A stretch of 17,395 nucleotides of DNA from NCBI GenBank assembly GCA_030837935.1, contig JAUQXU010000190.1, forward strand, positions 1-17,395. Direction: 5' to 3'. Shown in pieces: positions 15,112 to 17,395 of the stretch. Position numbers and translations under genes: made by a program. This DNA comes from Candidatus Brocadia sp. (GTDB taxonomy: Bacteria > Planctomycetota > Brocadiia > Brocadiales > Brocadiaceae). The notes under the pieces were generated by a model, which was not told the DNA's origin, made no database searches, and worked only from the letters and a program-made list of their open reading frames with translations. Position 1 is the stretch's first letter, and each line of letters starts with the position of its first letter.

Positions 15112-15168
15112 AAAAGTTCACCCACTTTATTATTTCACTCTAATTTATCAACAGATTGCTTCAGCTAA

Positions 15169-15921
15169 TTATTCCTTCACATCTTTTACTAAAAATGTAC
15201 CTTCGGGTGGATTGATGATAATCTTTTTAACACGCTCCTGCCACAAGTTACCAAATTCCCTCGATTCATCCTCCGATGCCTTGCCAGAAAGCACAAGAGG
15301 TATTAGTTTGTCCATACGTTCATTCGCTGGTACAGACTCCACATAATACGTTACTTCTGTCTTTTTCCCATTATCAACCCTTTGAAACACTATGGAGCAT
15401 GTTGCCTTGGGATCGGGTGCATGATCCCTATCAAAGGTCATTAAATTGTATCTTCCATATTTTCCAGCCGTGCCGAAACCCTTAAATCCACTCTCAGGCG
15501 CGGCCCCGGTAATCAATGTCACTACTTGCGATATGGGACCGTTTACCTTGTAATCGACATCACCCTTAAAGACGACTTTTATGTTTCCCCTCACCGGTAT
15601 TTCATCACCATACAATGACCTTAATGCCATCTGCGTAGATTTATAGGCACCAGCAACCGCCGGACAAGAGTGTCCCGCAAATTTTACCGCATCGGCATAG
15701 GTAAAAGCAAACACCTCCCCCTTGTCCATCGCCCCAAGAACAACCGCTAAAGGGTCTCTCATCTTTATCGGTTCTACCGTATCAAAAAAATCCTTGCTAT
15801 ATTTCGTTTGCCCCTCCGCACGAACAAGTCCGCAAGGGAAAATACAATACGTAATCCACGTAACAAGCATACATACAAAAAGCCTTTTTAATAAAATAGC
15901 CTTGTAAAACCCATCTTTCAT
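15169..15921 (-). CDS. Exported FmdE-like protein
   Basis: This is a 250-residue protein with a signal peptide or N-terminal anchor: basic start, hydrophobic 14-30, likely cleavage near VRA-EG. The FmdE motif is AGHSCPAVAGAYK, giving H84 and C86 (usually GHxCPG), followed by the alternating MALRSLYGDEIPV, KVVFKGDVDYKVNGPISQVVTLITG and GRYNLMTF segments. FmdE was named from formylmethanofuran dehydrogenase operons. Most bacterial members are unlinked to that enzyme and have no proven activity; crystal structures of relatives show a zinc site and a four-helix core. The periplasmic location here excludes a classical FmdE role. AAAGGAA lies nine bases before the ATG. The gene diverges from mqnA across a palindrome-rich 155-bp region and precedes the four-Cys gene. 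A heme- or metal-binding periplasmic role is inferred. Confidence 0.85.
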   Translation of the reverse strand: MKDGFYKAILLKRLFVCMLVTWITYCIFPCGLVRAEGQTKYSKDFFDTVEPIKMRDPLAVVLGAMDKGEVFAFTYADAVKFAGHSCPAVAGAYKSTQMALRSLYGDEIPVRGNIKVVFKGDVDYKVNGPISQVVTLITGAAPESGFKGFGTAGKYGRYNLMTFDRDHAPDPKATCSIVFQRVDNGKKTEVTYYVESVPANERMDKLIPLVLSGKASEDESREFGNLWQERVKKIIINPPEGTFLVKDVKE

Positions 15922-15938
15922 ATCTTTTGTTCCTTTCG

Positions 15939-15967
15939 ATAATAAAGCAATTCATGACATTTGTCAT
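15939..15967 (-). promoter_or_regulatory. Candidate promoter of the FmdE-like operon
   Basis: On the minus strand ATGACA (15967-15962), 17 bases, TATTAT (15944-15939). The start would fall almost at the AAAGGAA ribosome site, which is tight. The -35 forms half of the palindrome at 15954-15967. Confidence 0.35.
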
Positions 15968-15990
15968 AATTCTTGATTGAAGAATTATGA
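15954..15990. promoter_or_regulatory. Two overlapping palindromes, putative operator between divergent promoters
   Basis: ATGACA-TT-TGTCAT (15954-15967) overlaps TCATAATTCTT-GATTG-AAGAATTATGA (15964-15990), a perfect 11-bp repeat. The first covers the -35 of the minus promoter and the second covers the -35 of the mqnA promoter. The regulator is unknown. Confidence 0.55.
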
Positions 15991-16005
15991 AAAGTAATCT
16001 ATAAT
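15977..16005 (+). promoter_or_regulatory. Promoter of mqnA-mqnC
   Basis: TTGAAG (15977-15982), 17 bases, TATAAT (16000-16005). It is the closest match to sigma-70 consensus in the window. The leader would be about 65 bases. Confidence 0.6.
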
Positions 16006-16076
16006 AATGTGTTTAATTTTCATAAATTTATAGTTTATACAAGAAGCTTTATTTAGGCAAGAGCATTTAGAGAATC

Positions 16077-16871
16077 ATGACAAAAAAACTCAGGCTTGGC
16101 GTTGTCCCCTATATGAACGCAAAGCCATTGATTTACGGATTAAACCAACAAACTGATTCGATTGAGTTATCGTTTGAAGTACCCTCTCTTCTACCAACCA
16201 TGCTGAACACTGATCAGATCGATGTGGCCATTATTCCTTCCATTGAGTATTTCAGAAATGGCAATTATGCAATCATTCCAGACATTTCTATCTCTTCATG
16301 TGGATCTGTTGATAGTGTAAAGATATTTTCAAAGGTGCCAATACAAAATATACACACTGCCGCCTTAGACAAAAGTTCCTTAACATCCTGCGCACTTACC
16401 CGGATACTTTTTAAGGAACACTACCACCTTTCACCTCACTATACACAATGGAACACGCAATACGATATTTCCCGTACCGATGCAGATGCAGTCCTCATCA
16501 TCGGAGATAATGCCATGAAGGTTTCTGGCAATGGATACGTCACACTGGATCTGGGTCAGGCATGGTTTGAATATACGGGACTCCCGTTTGTTTACGCCCT
16601 CTGGGTTATTAAAAAGGACCGTTGCGTACCAGGCATAAACAAGCTGCTAAAGGATGCAAAGGAAGCAGGGATTCGGTCCGTTAAGGAACTAGCTGCTATT
16701 GAATCACACCGCCTCCAATTAACACAAGAGAGATGTTTGAGCTATCTTACAAACTCGATTCGATATAATCTGGGCAAAGAGGAGATAAAGGGGCTTCAGG
16801 CATTTTATGAACACGCAGTATCTTTGGGGCTTGCTGCCAAAGGAGTAGAGATCGTTTTCAATGAAACCTAA
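16077..16871 (+). CDS. mqnA: Chorismate dehydratase, futalosine menaquinone pathway
   Basis: This is a 264-residue cytosolic enzyme that dehydrates chorismate to 3-enolpyruvylbenzoate, the first step of the futalosine route to menaquinone. It has the periplasmic-binding-protein-like fold of the family with the diagnostic segments in order: LGVVPYMNAKPLIYGL (7-22), DVAIIPSIEYF (49-59), SCGSVDSVKIFSKVP (74-88), DKSSLTSCALTRIL (98-111), ADAVLIIGDNAM (136-147) and DLGQAWFEYTGLPFVYALWV (158-177). Length is within the usual range. No strong Shine-Dalgarno precedes the ATG (only GAGAA). The next gene on the same strand is mqnC, 59 bp away, so the pathway assignment is supported by context. Menaquinone would serve an anaerobic respiratory chain. 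Confidence 0.96.
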   Translation: MTKKLRLGVVPYMNAKPLIYGLNQQTDSIELSFEVPSLLPTMLNTDQIDVAIIPSIEYFRNGNYAIIPDISISSCGSVDSVKIFSKVPIQNIHTAALDKSSLTSCALTRILFKEHYHLSPHYTQWNTQYDISRTDADAVLIIGDNAMKVSGNGYVTLDLGQAWFEYTGLPFVYALWVIKKDRCVPGINKLLKDAKEAGIRSVKELAAIESHRLQLTQERCLSYLTNSIRYNLGKEEIKGLQAFYEHAVSLGLAAKGVEIVFNET

Positions 16872-16883
16872 CCTGGATGAGCA

Positions 16884-16900
16884 AAAACCAAAGAGGTTTT
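16884..16900 (+). other. Small hairpin in the mqnA-mqnC gap
   Basis: AAAACC-AAAGA-GGTTTT followed by GTAATTTT. It is too weak for an efficient terminator, but could modulate mqnC expression or only be chance. Confidence 0.25.
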
Positions 16901-16930
16901 GTAATTTTAAATTCGTGTTACGATACTCAC

Positions 16931-17395
16931 ATGACTAATATATCCGGTGAAATCGAAGATATTATTGAGAAGTCATTAAATAACGAAAGATTATCATCAA
17001 AGGACTGTGTAAAGTTATTTTCTGCAAAGGAACTTACCCTCCTGGGATTGGCAGCCGATGAAGTCTGTAAGAAAAAACATCCGGAAAATTACCGGACTTA
17101 TATTATCGACCGAAATATTAATTATACCAACATCTGCACATCGGGTTGTAAATTCTGCGCCTTTTATAGAGATGTTGAACACAGCGATGGCTATATCATC
17201 CCGAAAGATTCATTATTCAAAAAAATAGAAGAAACACTGGCACTGGGTGGCAGACAAATCCTCATGCAGGGCGGCCTGCATCCGTCACTGAAACTGGATT
17301 TTTATGCAGACCTGTTAAAATCTGTCAAAACAAAATATGATATCCACATCCATGCCTTTTCCCCACCAGAAATCGTACATTTTTCCATATTAAAT
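16931..17395 (+). CDS. mqnC: Dehypoxanthine futalosine cyclase, radical SAM (partial, 3' end outside window)
   Basis: 155 codons are visible before the right edge, from ATG 16931. Radical SAM cluster cysteines appear as NYTNICTSGCKFCAFYR (CxxxCxxC), preceded by TYIIDRNI and followed by EETLALGGRQILMQGGLHPSL and HIHAFSPPEI, which are typical of MqnC rather than MqnE. The enzyme cyclises dehypoxanthinyl futalosine to the cyclic form using S-adenosylmethionine and a 4Fe-4S cluster. About 200 residues remain beyond the window. An in-frame ATG at 16877 would add 18 residues; neither start has a good ribosome site, and family alignments favour the shorter form. It follows mqnA directly, and the two are probably one transcript. 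Confidence 0.96.
   Translation, partial: MTNISGEIEDIIEKSLNNERLSSKDCVKLFSAKELTLLGLAADEVCKKKHPENYRTYIIDRNINYTNICTSGCKFCAFYRDVEHSDGYIIPKDSLFKKIEETLALGGRQILMQGGLHPSLKLDFYADLLKSVKTKYDIHIHAFSPPEIVHFSILN

Noticed and set aside
14797..15168. Plus-strand open frame of 123 codons
   Set aside because: It lies opposite the four-Cys gene, has no recognisable domain and no ribosome binding site.

Overview
The window looks like chromosomal DNA of an AT-rich (roughly 38-40 % GC by eye), Gram-negative-type bacterium. It fits best with an anaerobic planctomycete of the anammox group (Brocadiales). Pointers are the futalosine menaquinone genes mqnA and mqnC side by side, exported GlcG/HbpS-like and FmdE-like proteins, small Cys-rich proteins of a type common in such genomes, and dense two-component signalling. 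The taxonomic call is inference; no marker gene is present.

Layout. Nearly everything is on the minus strand except a frameshifted CNNM/CBS gene (5320-6367) and the mqnA-mqnC pair at the right edge. From the left: (1) 1-1477, a partial three-domain regulator: receiver, PP2C/SpoIIE-like domain that has lost its metal-binding aspartates, and RsbW-like kinase. (2) 1576-2985, an NtrC-type sigma-54 activator with a seven-G ribosome binding site. (3) 3150-4343, an exported TPR protein. (4) 4467-5008, a two-gene operon of a FlgM-like anti-sigma-28 protein and a Cys-rich small protein, ending in a clear rho-independent terminator that lies only 22 bp upstream of the TPR gene start. (5) 5009-5319, a divergent intergenic region with several short inverted repeats. 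(6) The CNNM/CBS gene, broken by one extra T. (7) 6608-9499, a large hybrid histidine kinase. (8) 9760-12187, an operon of an MsbA-like ABC exporter and an ERCC4-HhH nuclease. (9) 12400-14603, a periplasmic GlcG/HbpS-like protein, a PrcB-like secreted protein, and a translationally coupled cupin plus small membrane protein. (10) 14687-14776, a 90-bp MITE/REP-like palindromic element. (11) 14929-15921, an exported FmdE-like protein followed by a four-Cys small protein. (12) 16077-17395, mqnA then mqnC (cut by the window edge), behind a near-consensus promoter whose -35 lies in nested palindromes.

How the genes fit together. The left half is a signalling block: response regulators, sigma-54 and sigma-28 control proteins and a sensor kinase, so transcription-factor control, possibly of motility or envelope state, is the theme. 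The right half is housekeeping and envelope function: lipid or drug export, a DNA repair nuclease, heme- or metal-related periplasmic proteins and menaquinone synthesis. I see no rRNA, tRNA, CRISPR array, transposase or phage gene. The strongest candidates for something new are the catalytically dead PP2C domain between a receiver and an anti-sigma-type kinase, the palindromic switch region between the FmdE-like operon and mqnA, and the terminator placed in the leader of the TPR gene.
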